In this document: piece after piece, positions 21,389-33,632 of the stretch
Position numbering within the stretch: position 1 is the first letter of the stretch
Layout of the letters: every line of letters starts with the position of its first letter
Source of the DNA: Rhodocollybia butyracea
Taxonomy: Eukaryota > Basidiomycota > Agaricomycetes > Agaricales > Omphalotaceae
Assembly (NCBI GenBank): GCA_015501585.1
Contig: JADNRY010000084.1
Coordinates: 1-64,000 of the forward strand
Reading direction: 5' to 3'
DNA: 64,000 nt
Translations under genes and position numbers: made by a program
Notes under the pieces: model-generated
Seen by the model: the letters and a program-made list of their open reading frames with translations, nothing else
What the model was told of the DNA's origin: nothing
Databases searched by the model: none

Positions 21389-22594
21389 AAACCCGCTTGC
21401 GATGATTCATAAGGAAAGATTTAAGTATACACCTGCGTGCCAAAGAGCCGTATGAGCCGGACGATGGCCAGTTGGAACTTGAGTTTCCAAATCATGGTGT
21501 ATGTCATTTACTAGGGAAAGATAGGGGAGCTTTCAGTTGGACAGTACTGGCCATGTTACGTGTTACGAAGTTAAGAATAGTGACCTATGGTGTCTGGGGG
21601 TAACCACGCCTCTCCAGCAACGACAGGTACTCGTACACTGAGTGACGAATAGTAGTCGATTGGTAAAGCAAGATCCCATGAAATGGGGGAACCACCGGGA
21701 ATAGCGGGAGACACTCTGGAATGACGATGCTGACCAAGTTGATGGATAGTTCCGAAGCAATGTTGCCTACGTACTGCCAATTGGGCCTATCATCTCCTAT
21801 CATCTACTTATCAGTGGGGACAGTGGAAAATAAATCTTTTATGTAAGTAATGGAGATGACTCAGAGGCGAGGGCGAAGACAGGAAGTACCAGCTACAAAC
21901 GCCGTTTCCGAAGGAAATCTTATCTATCCATTAATAATTTGGCCAGTAATGATTTGGTCAGTATCGTCATTCCAGAGCGTCTCCCGCTATTCCCGGTGGT
22001 TTCTTCCAATTCATGGGATCTTACTTTACCAATGGACTCTATTCGTATTCGGATCTCTGATATCATTGACAAGGCGTTCAATTCAAGGGCACAGACCCCA
22101 ACGCGGCGTGGATCCTGGAGAAGAATACTACTAATAGTATATAATACACCAGCAACGACCAAGCTTGACTCTTATAGAGAAAGCAGACTATAAGGACAGG
22201 TAACAGAGTACAGTTGTATCGCAACGTGCTACCCCAGGATAGCCCATAGTCTATCACTAGAATGAGGAGAGAACCAAGTCTACATGCAGCCGTGGCCGCA
22301 CTGTGGCCTTAATGGCAACTCCTTATGTTAGTACCCAGCTGTGAAATTGCCGCACCAATGCCTCTCCATTCAGTATTTTTAGTATATTGGTTACAAGTAA
22401 ATTCCACCTGTTCATACAATCGTAGCATACCCTAAGTCCACAGTCATTTCGATATCAGAAAATCTATATGAAAATGAGCGAGATGCGGGAAATTATTTGC
22501 GTGTACCGATTAAGCTATCAACATACGGCGGCATTGGCATAGACTTCAGTTAAAAGGCTTCGAGAACGACTGCAGAGTCATCACCCAGACCACC
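21389..22594. other. intergenic region with an inverted repeat; upstream of the NRPS-like gene
   Basis: Apart from the inverted repeat 21,634-22,060 no gene is seen. The last 100 bases before 22,595 are the probable promoter/5' leader of the NRPS-like gene; no clear TATA box. Confidence 0.5.
21634..22060. repeat. imperfect inverted repeat, arms about 130 bp
   Basis: The left arm (about 21,634-21,765) and the complement of the right arm (about 21,905-22,060) share ACCACCGGGAATAGCGGGAG, CTCTGGAATGACGAT and TTGGTAAAG. The loop is about 140 bp. It could be a MITE remnant; no target duplication seen. Confidence 0.75.
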
Positions 22595-25500
22595 ATGGAT
22601 TTCCGCACCGCTCAAGGATTGCATTCTTCAACCTTCTCTCCTCCTCCTGATGCTGGAGAAGGATTCAACATACTTACTGTACATGATTTTCATGCCAAAC
22701 ATAACCCGAACCATCCAGTTTTTCGATACATGGCCGACGATCATCAGGGAGTCAAGACCATATTCTGGAATGAAGCAGTTCGAGCGTTCTATGCTGCATC
22801 CCTTTTAGTAAGAGCGATGGTGAAAACCGATGCTATAAACCCTGTCATCTCGATCTTAGCGTCTTTGGGTGAGCTTCAGCCTGTGTATTTCTCGCTCACG
22901 TTGAATCAAGCTAATACTTACTAGATCCCATCACATACTTTGCTCTCATTGAAGGCATCATGCGTGCAGGCTGCACTCCCTTTCCGATATCTACTCGCAA
23001 TTCCGACATAGCAATTGCTCATCTTTTGAGAACCACGGATTCTCAACACCTGTTTGTTAGCCCAGATATTGCTATGCAGGAGCTAGCTGCGAAAGCATGC
23101 TCAAGACTCGTGCTTCATGGCGATGTGAATGAAAAAGCAAAGCAGAATCCCATTACTATTATTTCCACACCAGTTTTTGAAGACCTGTTCCAAGAACAAG
23201 GTTTGAAACTCGAGTCGTCTACAATAATCGAGACAGAAAGGACTGCTATTATTTTGCATTCCTCTGGTGAGTATTTAATTTCAAATTGACAATGTGGGAT
23301 ACAACTCCGACCTTGACTCCGATATACTACAGGTTCCACCTCAGCTTTCCCGAAACCTATTGGAATATCTCATCGCGATTTCCTCAGCCGGGGCAAAGCG
23401 CAATGTGAGTTATCAACTACTACTCTTAGTACTTTGCTGAACTTAGTTCAAGATTATGGAGAATTTGATTATTGTGGCGAGATCATGTCTATTGCAGGGG
23501 TCCCCATGTATCGTATGTAAGGATTATTCAATTATCCATACTTACTCAGAATATGTGTGCAGATGCCATGGGTCTTGACCGGATGCTTGAAATGGTGTGT
23601 ATTACTACTACTAGCCCAGAACAGTATTATGAACCCGATTACAGGCTCTGACTGGCATGACGCTTGTGACATTCCCGCCTTCAAACCCTCCTCTCATCCC
23701 AACACCGGAAAATGTCTTTCATGCCGCAGTCACTACAAAATCTACCCTCATATGTACCGTCCCTTCATTCCTAGAGGTAACCATTTTCCAAATTTCTATC
23801 AAAACTCTGCTAATTTGAATAGGAATGGGCTAAAGATCCGAAAAAGGTTGGAGTATTGGAGGCATTTAAAAGAGTGGTGAGTTTGTCTTTTTTGACCTTG
23901 GCTTCAGTCGCTTACTGTGTACTCGTGTTATAATCCAGCACGTCGGTGGAGGGACCCTTGTCACATCTGTCGGAGACATTCTAGTAGGCCAAGGTGTAAA
24001 AGTTATCCTCATCTATGCATCGTAAATAAGTTTAACTCCTCGGTTATGTGTCATGGCACTAACTCGAAATATGATAGAACTGAGGTAGGACCAATGATGG
24101 AGCACAGATGCAAGTACTATTTCTTGGTCAACAGGCATCGTAAGCTCATTGAACTGACCGACTCGGATACTTAATAGCACAAATACCCCCGGAGGGATGG
24201 AATTACTTCACAGTAAGAATCATGAATATCATTGATGTTTTCAAAGCATTCTAATCCCGAGTTTTTACGCTTAGCTTGGGGCAACGATCGATCCGTTTTT
24301 GGTTCCCAGCTACCAATATGGGCAAAATACCTATAGGCTTATAGTGAAAGTAAGCACCCATACTGCTGATCTCATATAACTAGCATAACATGCACGTTTA
24401 GAAATGTAAAACTCGGTCACCCGCCGTTTTCAATACTACCGTCGATGGCCAGCCAGCGTTTGATACCAATGATCTACTTGTCCGTCATCCTATCAACGCT
24501 AATCTGTTCAGAATGTACGGTAGAGCTGGTAAATCTTCATATCGGTTGTCACTGGTACTTGTCTTAACCATACTGCAGATGAACAAATCAAGCATTCTGT
24601 ACTTGTCTAATCGTGCAGTTATGGTGTTGCGACTCATGCCCAGTTTTTTCATAGACAGGCGAAATGACTAACCCTGGACCAATAGGTAGTCCAATGATTC
24701 AAATTGTCGATGCTAAACTTAATGCTATCTGCTCTCAGAACGACTTCTGTTGGAAGACCGAAAAATTGCTCATGCTATTGTTTTTGGTCGAGAAAAATTC
24801 CAAGCTGGCGTCCTCATTTCGCCTTCCTCCGATCTTGCATTTGATCCTGAAGATTTGGATAAGTTATCTGAATATCGTAACTTGATCTGGTTAGTCGTCG
24901 TTTTGTTTATCGGGATGATCTGAGATTAATGTGCTGTTGCACCAGGGAAACCGTTCTACATGCAACCAAAGATGCGCCACAACATTCCAAGATAATCAAA
25001 GAGGTAAGCATTCTCGTTGTACTGCGAAGTTTCATAATATGTAAAAATTTTCGACAGTTAATCGTTGTTGTTAATCCATCGAAACCTCTGCAGCTTACTG
25101 CAAAAGGCACTCTACGGCGTCAAGTATCACTCGACGCCTATCACGATGAAATAGAAAATGCCTACGAAGCCCTTGAAGTGGCTTCGCAGCCGGAGATAAA
25201 AGCACCCACCACCTGGGATCTTAAAGCTGTGGAAAATTTTGTTTCCGAAGTAGTGATTAAGTCACTGGGGTTCAAGGTGGATGAACATGATAGTATTTTC
25301 CAAGTTGGAGCGGATAGGTTCGTCATATTAATCCCTTTTTGGAACTTGTCATTTTAAAATATAGCTTGTGGGCCCTTCGCAGCTTGATCGCAACGTATAT
25401 CCGAAATACTATCATTCGCGGACTCCGAGATACATCTATCGTTTCTGCGTCCGCCATTCAAGCGATCCCCCGGAATTTCATATACGATAACCCATCCATT

Positions 25501-26616
25501 GCCTCTCTATGCAAGTCTGTTTTTGATATCGCCAATTCCAATGTTTCCTTCGTCAGTAACGGGAACGAGATCGAAGGAGAACAGGACGAGCCAGACCCGG
25601 AAGCAGGGTATCAATGGCCTAAAATGGGTCAACCGGGTCAAACAATTCTGCAAGTACGCAAAGGGAAAGGAGAACCCCCACTTATCATCATACATGGAGC
25701 TGGAGGGAACATTGACGTGATGGCACCTTTGCAGGAAAAATTCAGATCTGCATTGTGGTTTGTACAGGGTACACCTGATTTACCTAAGGTGAGTCTGCGG
25801 GGGGATGCAGCGTACTATTATCATAAAATGAAGGTAAGAGGTCTGAGTGTATACTTGATTTATTTATCCTGATCCATTTTCTGTAGGAACTACGGCCTCA
25901 TGGGCCCTACCGTCTTGCAGTGAGTATACAAGCTTGAATTCAAGTTCCTCCTGAGCTTACAAAACTAGACATATTCTGGGACTCATCTACTTGGATTTCT
26001 TATCGCCGAAATGATGCTTAAAAACGGCGATGAACTTATCCAGCTATCTCTGATAGATCATACCCCATCCATGATGTTCAGTGGCCTATTAGACTCACTG
26101 GATGCTGAGTTTACAGGAAAATTCGACATCACTGGCAAGGATTTCCGAGAACGCTACCAAGAGCGTATGATATACGGTTTATTCGAGATTGGGGCTCGTG
26201 AAGATCGCTCGGAAGTCCAAAAGGTGTTCATGCGTGCATGGCAAGGACTTCCCTCCCCAGATCACTATAACCAGATGGCCCAGACGGCAAAAGCATATAT
26301 GGATCGGACTTGGGATTTCATTGCGCAGCTTCCTGGCTATCAGGATCCTACTCAAAGTAGCTGGGAGAAGATCTTATTCGCAGTAGAGAAGTGGTTGAAA
26401 GGGATTACACTTGAGATTCCTGTAACAGTTTACGTGGCCTCCAAAGGTGTGCTTGCTAATGTCCAGGATCCATTGGAAAGGGAGAAATGGAGTGATTTGG
26501 GTATACGCCGATGCTTCCCAGATTCACGAGTCATTCATGTTGAAGCTGGGCATGCCTCGATTGTATGGAATGAGACAGTCATAAAGGATTTAGAAAGAGG
26601 GTATTTGACAGCTTGA
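22595..26616 (+). CDS. NRPS-like enzyme, adenylation-thiolation-thioesterase (A-T-TE)
   Basis: Multi-exon gene; the ATG at 22,595 starts a Ser/Pro leader. The A domain shows the P-loop HSSGSTSAFPKPIGISH (about 23,260-23,375), a degenerate YASTE core, GRADEQI, and the A10-type TAKGTLRR with the catalytic Lys. The T domain follows: GADSLWALRSL, where the phosphopantetheine Ser codon is split by the intron 25,318-25,364. The TE has HGAGG, a nucleophile elbow TYSGTH created by splicing near 25,970, and EAGHASIV with the His. Such proteins activate an aryl or keto acid as AMP ester, load it on the carrier arm and release or dimerise it. They are related in layout to basidiomycete quinone synthetases, but the substrate cannot be read. 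Splicing near 24,000-24,180 is uncertain (a 38-nt intron is needed). No tailoring genes lie next to it. Confidence 0.8.
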
Positions 26617-27741
26617 TTTACCCCCATTGTTGCGGGGTTTATCATTTCTAAGCGGAACTGCAGTGCATGTTTACCTGATTACCTTACTGTACAATTAGAA
26701 TTGAAAATATGTATGGAGTTATGGAAAACCTTCTCCCCTCTGCTACCGAGAACTTCCCAGAGAGGGTGCAAGTGACTGCAGAGTCTGTTCTGTGATTGCG
26801 ACAAAACACAATACCAAAAGCTTCTAATCATTCTGCAGTGGTTCTGGAACGTCCTTCGGATGAATGTACTAGTGTAAGGAGCTGCATTTCATAATGAGCC
26901 TAGGAATAGGTAGCAGTAAGTATCTTTGGGGCGTTTGTCAGTGTTATCGCAAAACACTGGCATTAGTAGGAACCTGGAATCATCATAGTGGCAAGTGCTA
27001 CAAATTCTGTGCGCAATTGCTAGATACGATCAGTACCCACTGTAGCACGAAAGAGTCATCTTAGCTGCTGAGAAGAGGCCTCGAGCGGGTTAGGAGGGAT
27101 ATGGAACACATGAAAGACTCCATTGAAGCAGTGTTCGCCCTTAAGGCCTTAAATCAAGGTTTGAAAATCTTTAAGGATTTGGCAGTGTTGAGGCTTAAGG
27201 GCCTGTTCAGCACCGATACTAGATGCAAGTTTTCGTCAACACCCTCACAGATATCGAATCATCGATCATAGCGGCCGGACGAACTCGCACATAAAGTGGT
27301 CCAATGTTGTAGATTCTCTCGCTCCGCAACAGCCGGTCCCCATCCAAGAGAAGCCAACTAAAGTCGTTTGCGCCCTCAGAGTAGATATCTAGAAGCCAGA
27401 ATGGTATTTTGTCTCTCTAAAGGCAAGCGTTGGAGTGAGGACTGTAATGCCGAAGGTCGCCTTCACCGTCTACCTGGACCAGGACTCGAGCGTTGTGTGG
27501 TCACTACCATTAATTACTAGTCGACTGAAGACATGCAAATCGGCAAGCATCGCAAAGAAGACCCACATCTCACAACCCATGCGAGCTTCGGCGAGTGGAA
27601 CCAAGACCGAGCCCACAAGAAGCGCAAACAGATGAAAACATTTCGAGGAAGCGTAGGAGGCGCACGTCATGAGAGACCTTGCGAGGTGTTCGCGTCCGGT
27701 AAGAGCTATGTAGTCAGTACCGTTATTCTCGACGTCTGCCC
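26617..27741. other. intergenic, no recognised gene
   Basis: Contains a small hairpin (GCCCTTAAGGCCTTAA near 27,138 against GGCTTAAGGGCC near 27,193). Short frames at 27,435-27,800 on both strands show no domain and look accidental. Confidence 0.5.
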
Positions 27742-28068
27742 TCATCGTCTGGGATCAGAATTTTGTACATTAATCACTTCCAGTACATCGGGTAATTGAA
27801 CTGGGCGAGCTTGAGGTGTTTGAACAATCACGTATAAAACCCCATTCGGATAGGCTGATTCCAAGTCCCGCTGCCATCGCATAAAGTCCCCAGAAGAAGT
27901 TTGTCCCTTGTTCAAATTTTCCATGACATCGTAAGAGGATGGTCGATAGAGTGGGCCAGAGACATCCAGATGAGACGGTATATTAAATAATGATTGAGAA
28001 GGGAAAGCGCGAATGACTTTTTTTGACTTTTTTAAAATCGTGTGACACAACATGAACGTTGGCTTCAA
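27742..28068 (-). other. possible gene fragment, function unknown
   Basis: A 108-codon minus frame whose C-terminal two thirds reads like real protein (SSYDVMENLNKGQTSSGDF, then LYVIVQTPQARPVQLPDVL). No known domain, no clear promoter and no partner exon found. It may be a truncated gene remnant; chance ORF is not excluded. Confidence 0.3.
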
Positions 28069-28210
28069 CAGTGTTGTGTCATGGTATGTATGTATAAAGA
28101 ACTTGCTGTGGTTGTTTGTTCGACCTCACTGATAAACGTTGATTTTTGAAGAGTGAAGTACAAACTTCTTTTAGCGCCTAACACAATTATCTCCTTGTCT
28201 TCTATCCAAG

Positions 28211-29512
28211 ATGTCGGACGAAGAGATCAACCCTTACGAGCTTCTCGAAGTCAAGACAGAGTCTACAGACCAAGAAATACGGACTGCTTATCGCCAACGC
28301 TCTCTCAAAGTCCATCCAGATCGAGTCAGTAAGTGCCCATAATTTCAGAACAATTTTCAGCTTACAGTATTGTGCTCTAGAACAGAAATAATCCTGATGC
28401 TGGTAATTCTTTCCCGACGGCGATGAACTGTCCTCCGCTTACCCGTCCTCCTAGCACGCAAGTTCCACGAATTAAATCAAGCGTATGAACTTCTACTTGA
28501 TCCTTTACGCCGACTTGCTTTGGATGCCAAGCTTCGAGTCAAACAAGCACGGAATGAGAGGTATAAGACTTTTGATCTCAAACGAAAGACTATGGTCGAT
28601 GAGCTGGAGGAACGGGAGCGGGCGTTCAAGAAGTCAAAAGTAGACAAACAGAAGGAAGAGGCCTCACGGTGGCAGGAGACGGAAAAGATCAAAGATGAAG
28701 GCAGACGGCTACGGGAGGAGAAGATGAAAGAGGCTGAGAAGAGGGAGCAGGAAGCAAGTCAGATGGCGAAAGAAGAACAGGAAATGGATGCACCACCTAC
28801 TCTTCGTAAGTTTATCTCGATTTATCTCTTGTTCTTTTAGTGGCTGACATATTTGCTGTAGAAACTACAGACACTACTGTTCGCGTAAAATACACTCTGT
28901 CTGAACACCCATCTCTGACGACAGCAGATGCCCTGGCCTCCCTCTTTTCCTCGTTCGGAGCTACCGATGTCGATAGTATCGTCGTATCACTGAAACCTCC
29001 GAAAAAGGCCCCTCACAAGCCGCCAAAGCATGGAACTGCACTGATTCCTTTTAAGCGTATTGGTGATGCGTTTGCTGCTGTCTGTGCAAGCGACCGTACC
29101 GAACGTGGTCTAGGTGGCATTCAGGTCGGTTGGATTGGCGGCGTTGAACCTGAAATCCTAGAGTGGTTGCGAAAGAAAGGACATTTGGGACCTCAGGCTA
29201 GTGGACTATCTAGCGAACCTAGTGTACAGCGGTCTGAAGAGAAAGCCCCACCACCGCAAACACAGAATAGCGCCTCTGGCACGACTGCGTTTTCCTCATT
29301 TCCGTCATCTTTGGTATGCTTTCGCTCTAAAAATCATATTTAAATGCTTACGGAATTCTTCTGCTCGATAGCCTGATTTATTTTCAAAACCTGTCGAAAC
29401 GCCCAAGGTAGGGGGACTGGATTATGAGTCTCTGACTCTGATGCGTATGAGGCAAGCGGAAAAGGACAGACTTGAACGCGAAATTTTGGAGCAGGAAGCC
29501 CGCGAAACTTGA
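28211..29512 (+). CDS. DNAJC17/Cwf23-like J-domain and RRM protein
   Basis: ATG at 28,211 gives an N-terminal J domain: NPYELLEVKTESTDQEIRTAY, then the HPD motif in LKVHPDR. After two short introns (28,325-28,380 and about 28,403-28,454) comes RNNPDAARKFHELNQAYELL. A Lys/Glu-rich coiled coil follows (about residues 85-170). An RRM-like fold comes after the intron near 28,805 (TVRVKYTLSEH ... DVDSIVVSLKPPKK), with the typical C-terminal SLTLMRMRQAEKDRLE. This order matches human DNAJC17 and yeast Cwf23, Hsp70 co-chaperones attached to the spliceosome and acting in the nucleus. A further intron lies at about 29,312-29,371. The stop is at 29,510. Confidence 0.85.
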
Positions 29513-30062
29513 CTTGAAGTTGTGCCTTTCTACCTTGGTGGGCTGCGATACTTTGCGAACGCTGGTTGGTGCCCTCTTTCGCCGAGAACAGTGCCTGTGT
29601 ACAGCTACAAGATGATGTGGAGATTTTGCGTGGTTCGCGCATGGTGCTCATTTGGCCATTGGTCGCTGGCTGACTGTGTATATAACATTGGTTGAACACC
29701 CTAAACTAAACTATTTACTCGAGTGTTATGAAGCGCGAGAGTAGGCTCGCCATAAGAAAACGAAAACGAAGCAATGCCGTTATATTTAGAAAAGCGAGGT
29801 CTCGGCATTTGCCGTCAGTTTCCCAGAACTACCTTTCCACATTGTCGGTCAACTGAAAAGCATTTGCTCGTCGTAGGCAACGCTCAGCTCGGCCTTTTTC
29901 TCCCTTCTACTTCGATATAAGCTGTCAAATACATTGGCTTTGTATCCTTACTTCTCTTTCCCTGTCACTTTGTTTGCGTAATCTGTCTGGTGTCTGGACT
30001 ACCTGTGTTTTGTGTAAACCTTCTCTTTTTCTTACCCTTCTTTAAGCCGATCCTTATATTGG
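29513..30062. other. intergenic: 3' end of the J-protein gene and leader of the ataxin-2 gene
   Basis: No gene seen. The last 150 bases are pyrimidine-rich (TCTTTTTCTTACCCTTC), as is common in fungal 5' leaders. Confidence 0.5.
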
Positions 30063-33000
30063 ATGGCGTCCAACCGATCCAAGACTCAACGGAAAGGTGC
30101 TTCAGGCTCTGCAGGGTGAGACTTTCCAAATAATCATGTTGTTGCTGGCTTGTCTGCTAATTATTTGTACAGCCGTGCTCCTGCTTGGTCTGGCGCTCGC
30201 GCCTCTCCCACTTTTTCTCCTACCAGCAGCTCTCCCCGTGCAAACCAAGGCTCGTTTTCCCCTTTGGCCCAACCAAATGGGAATCGCACCGATAACCCGC
30301 AAGACCGCGTACTACAGTCTCTATCTGGTCTTACTGTTCGTGTTGTTTAAGCTTTGTCCCACAACATCTGAAAACCTTATTTGATACGCAGGGTACAACC
30401 ATAACGCTTACCACCAAGACGTCACAGCGATATGAAGCCGTAGTCGCTTCTACCAGCAGCGAAGGCGACACCACCGGTGTCACCCTCAAAGACGTCAAAG
30501 AACTCACTAATCCTGGCGCAGCGTTAAAAGACCAACTTTTTATTGCATCGACAAATATCGAGGACTGGAGTTCTGGTCCGGCTGACGCCAAATTTACTAA
30601 CGGAGACAGTGAGCAGCTATTGGCAAAGTGATGGAAATTTCGTGTCGCTGACACCACACAGCGTTCCAAACGGATGCAGACATTGGCAGAAAAAAGGCGA
30701 ACGGTGGAGAAAAAGAACTTCAAGCCTGGCAGGCGCCTCTCGACGCACCAGCTCCTTCTGAAGCTTCGCAATTTGCGCGCGGCGACGACGTTACATTTGG
30801 CCCAGGCTCTGGTAACTCGTCCTGGGACCAATTTGCGGTGAACGAGAAGCTTTTCGGTGTAAAAGCTACCTACGACGAAGATGCGTACACGACCAAGTTG
30901 GACCGTAGCGCTCCAGATTTCAAAGAACGTGCACGAGAGGCGCAGAAGATTGCAGATGAAATCCTAGGGGTTAGTCGTGAAGTTTTGTTCATATTCTTTT
31001 ATGCTCAATCTTTTGGTTCTTTAGGCTAGCTCGGCCAATCCACACATCGCAGAGGAGAGGAATCATGTTGATGACAGCGGTATCAATGAGGAAGACAAGT
31101 ATGTCCCTTCCAATAGTGTGCTCACTCGTGATATTGATGTTATAACCAGGTACGGTGCTGTCGTCCGGGGTACCAACGCGTACGTTCCTCCTGGTGCAAG
31201 GAAAACCACACCAGCAGCAGTGGGTCCCAACAACGTAAAGGCTGACATACCTAAGGTATCTGTCAATGGTCCTGACGGTACAACTGTTGCCTCCACTCAG
31301 TCCCAGTCTCCCGGTCCTTCATCGAAAACTCCTTCCCCTGCTCCCAACGCCAACAAAGTAATTCCTAACCGTAAATTCTTCTTCAAACACTGATGAAGTT
31401 TCTATCAGTCACCTGCAGATGCCCTACCAGCATTAAGGGAGTTTGTTGCCAACGAAAAGCAGCGCTTAACAGAGAAACGTCAAGCACTTGCAAAGAGCGA
31501 AATGGATAAGCGCATGGCAGATCTTGTCAAATTCAGTCAAAGCTTTAAGGTCCCAGCTTTCTTATGGTCTTTGAAACTATGTGCTGACCATACTTTAGCT
31601 GAACAAACCTATTCCAGATGATCTTGTGCCAATCCTAGCAAAAGACGAGGAGAAACAGAAGCAGATTCGTGAAAAGTCAACCATGGACGCAAGTTCTTCT
31701 CAGGCTCGTAACATCGGCGCGTCAATCACCGCACATGCAGTTCCGGCGCGCGGGCAGCATGCTCCAACAGTGAAGGTCGCTGCACCCCCTGCTGCTGCTG
31801 CCAAGACCGCAACTCAAATCGTTGCACCCAGTGGTACTGTTCAGAAAGTTGCTAATAAGACTGAAGCGACCAGACCCGCCAAGCCTATGATGTTTATCCA
31901 GGCTATTCCGCCATTCAAGGGAAGCAAAAGACAGTCTCTTCAGCCGTCTTCAAATACGAATTCTGTCGATACAAGCTCTTCGACGACTCAACCACCCGCG
32001 CCAGCGAAGGCTACCACCCCGCCTAATAGTGCAGCGGTCAACGCAGCGACGGCAGCAGCGAAATTAAATCTCAATGCGAAGACGTTTAAACCAAACCCGA
32101 AAGCTCCGCTTTTCACTCCCGTACGCTTCTGTTCGCCTTACCGGATTGTTAACTAATTCATTATTCGTCAGGGAGCACCCTCCCTGGACCTAGCTCGTCA
32201 AATAACCACTCTCTGTCATCGTCTGTGTCTCCTGTGCCTAAAGAACCTGTAAGCTGACCTGACTTTTACCCAAAGTCTCAACCAACGACTAATGACGACT
32301 AAAGCAGGGTCCCACGACGCCGAATCCCTTCTTCGGCACCCGTCCGATCAAGAAAGGCCCTCCAGTCAATGTGAAAGATGACTTCAACCCTTTCAAGCAC
32401 AACAAGTTTGTGGATGCATCCAGTGTTGGTGAGTAGATACAAGTTGTTTACTAGTTCTCATATCTGACTGAAAATCTTAGCTGCTGTGTGGCCTTATAAT
32501 GGAAAGCGATACATGTTATTGTTTCCTACCCCTCAGCATGCTCCTCAGGCTCCACACATGGCTGCTCCTCCGCCTATCATGCCTCCTCCTCCTCCATATG
32601 AGGAAGATCCAAACCAGCGCGCTGCTGCTGCCGCCACTGGTGCGTATGTGTATTATGCTCCCACTTATTATCCTGGTCAAGTACGAAAATTTCCACATAC
32701 CGGTCTGCTTTCTGATAACACTGATTCACTATTCTTCAGCCTATGATGCCTGGAATGCCACCTCCTGGACCTCCAGGTACATTTATGCCTCCTTATATGC
32801 AGCACATGCACTATCCTCCCGGTATGCCCCCTAATGGTAAGGAAACCATGAACTTTCCACCCAGATGGCCCTCAATGTTCCATTTAGCCATGTATGCCCC
32901 CCCTGGGATGGGTCAGATGCCGCGTCAGTTTTTGTGTTTTAACTGTGTTTGCGTATCTAATCCCTGTTTCGTAGCCTATATGCAAGCTCCACCCCCTGGA

Positions 33001-33262
33001 AGTTATGCTCCTCCACCAAACGGCCCTGGTCCTCGACCCTCAATGCCACCGACTCCTATCCCTGCCCATGCCCATCCATACTACCACCAAAGCCCTCAAT
33101 GTGCGCTCTTCCTTTCTATACTTTCTCTCCGTCTAACATTGACTGTCTCCAGTACAACCCGCAGTTCCTTATCCCATGATGATGCCGCCACCCCCAAGTG
33201 GTGTATCTCACCCGTACGACGGCTCAGCAGCACCTCCTGTGCAAATGGGAGGCCACGCTTAA
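30063..33262 (+). CDS. PBP1: ataxin-2 / Pbp1 homologue
   Basis: About ten exons. A short basic start (ATG at 30,063) leads to the Lsm fold: RVLQSLSGLT joined by splicing to GTTITLTTKTSQRYEAVV, ending IASTNIEDW. The LsmAD domain follows (WDQFAVNEKLFGVKATYDED ... AREAQKIADEIL, about 30,822-30,966). A long disordered Ala/Pro/Ser part comes next. A PAM2 motif (LNLNAKTFKPNPKAPLF, about 32,065-32,115) would bind the MLLE domain of poly(A)-binding protein. The C-terminus is Pro/Met/Tyr-rich, prone to condensation, and ends at TAA 33,260. The family regulates mRNA stability, translation and stress granules in the cytoplasm. Only 370 bp separate its stop from the convergent checkpoint kinase gene. Confidence 0.9.
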
Positions 33263-33632
33263 TTCTAATGCACTCAGACTGGTGCAAGTCGGGCTTGGAT
33301 TTAGAGTGGCATCGCTATACGGAAAAGGAGGAGATTCATCTCGCATTCTCGTTGTCGCCAGGAACCTGTGTGTAGCCGTCGTCTAGTGCTTTCTTTGTCA
33401 CTATGGATTCTGGAATACTACCCCTTTTGAAACTCGCATGATATGCACCGATTACCCAAGACTGGCGTCCCGACTAATGTGATAATGAGTTGGTATGTAT
33501 GTAGATATCGCATCACCCGTTGCCGTCGAAGCTTGTTTGTCGAAGCATGGAAGGACTGCGACTTAACCTTTCCGACAAGTGTCGCATAAGTCCATTGCAG
33601 ACTTGTGTGTTCGTAGGTAAGTATAGTAACAG

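Noticed and set aside
22595..26616. Aryl-acid reductase type NRPS-like protein
   Set aside because: The C-terminus has thioesterase landmarks (HGAGG, TYSGTH, EAGHASIV), not a NAD(P)-binding reductase.
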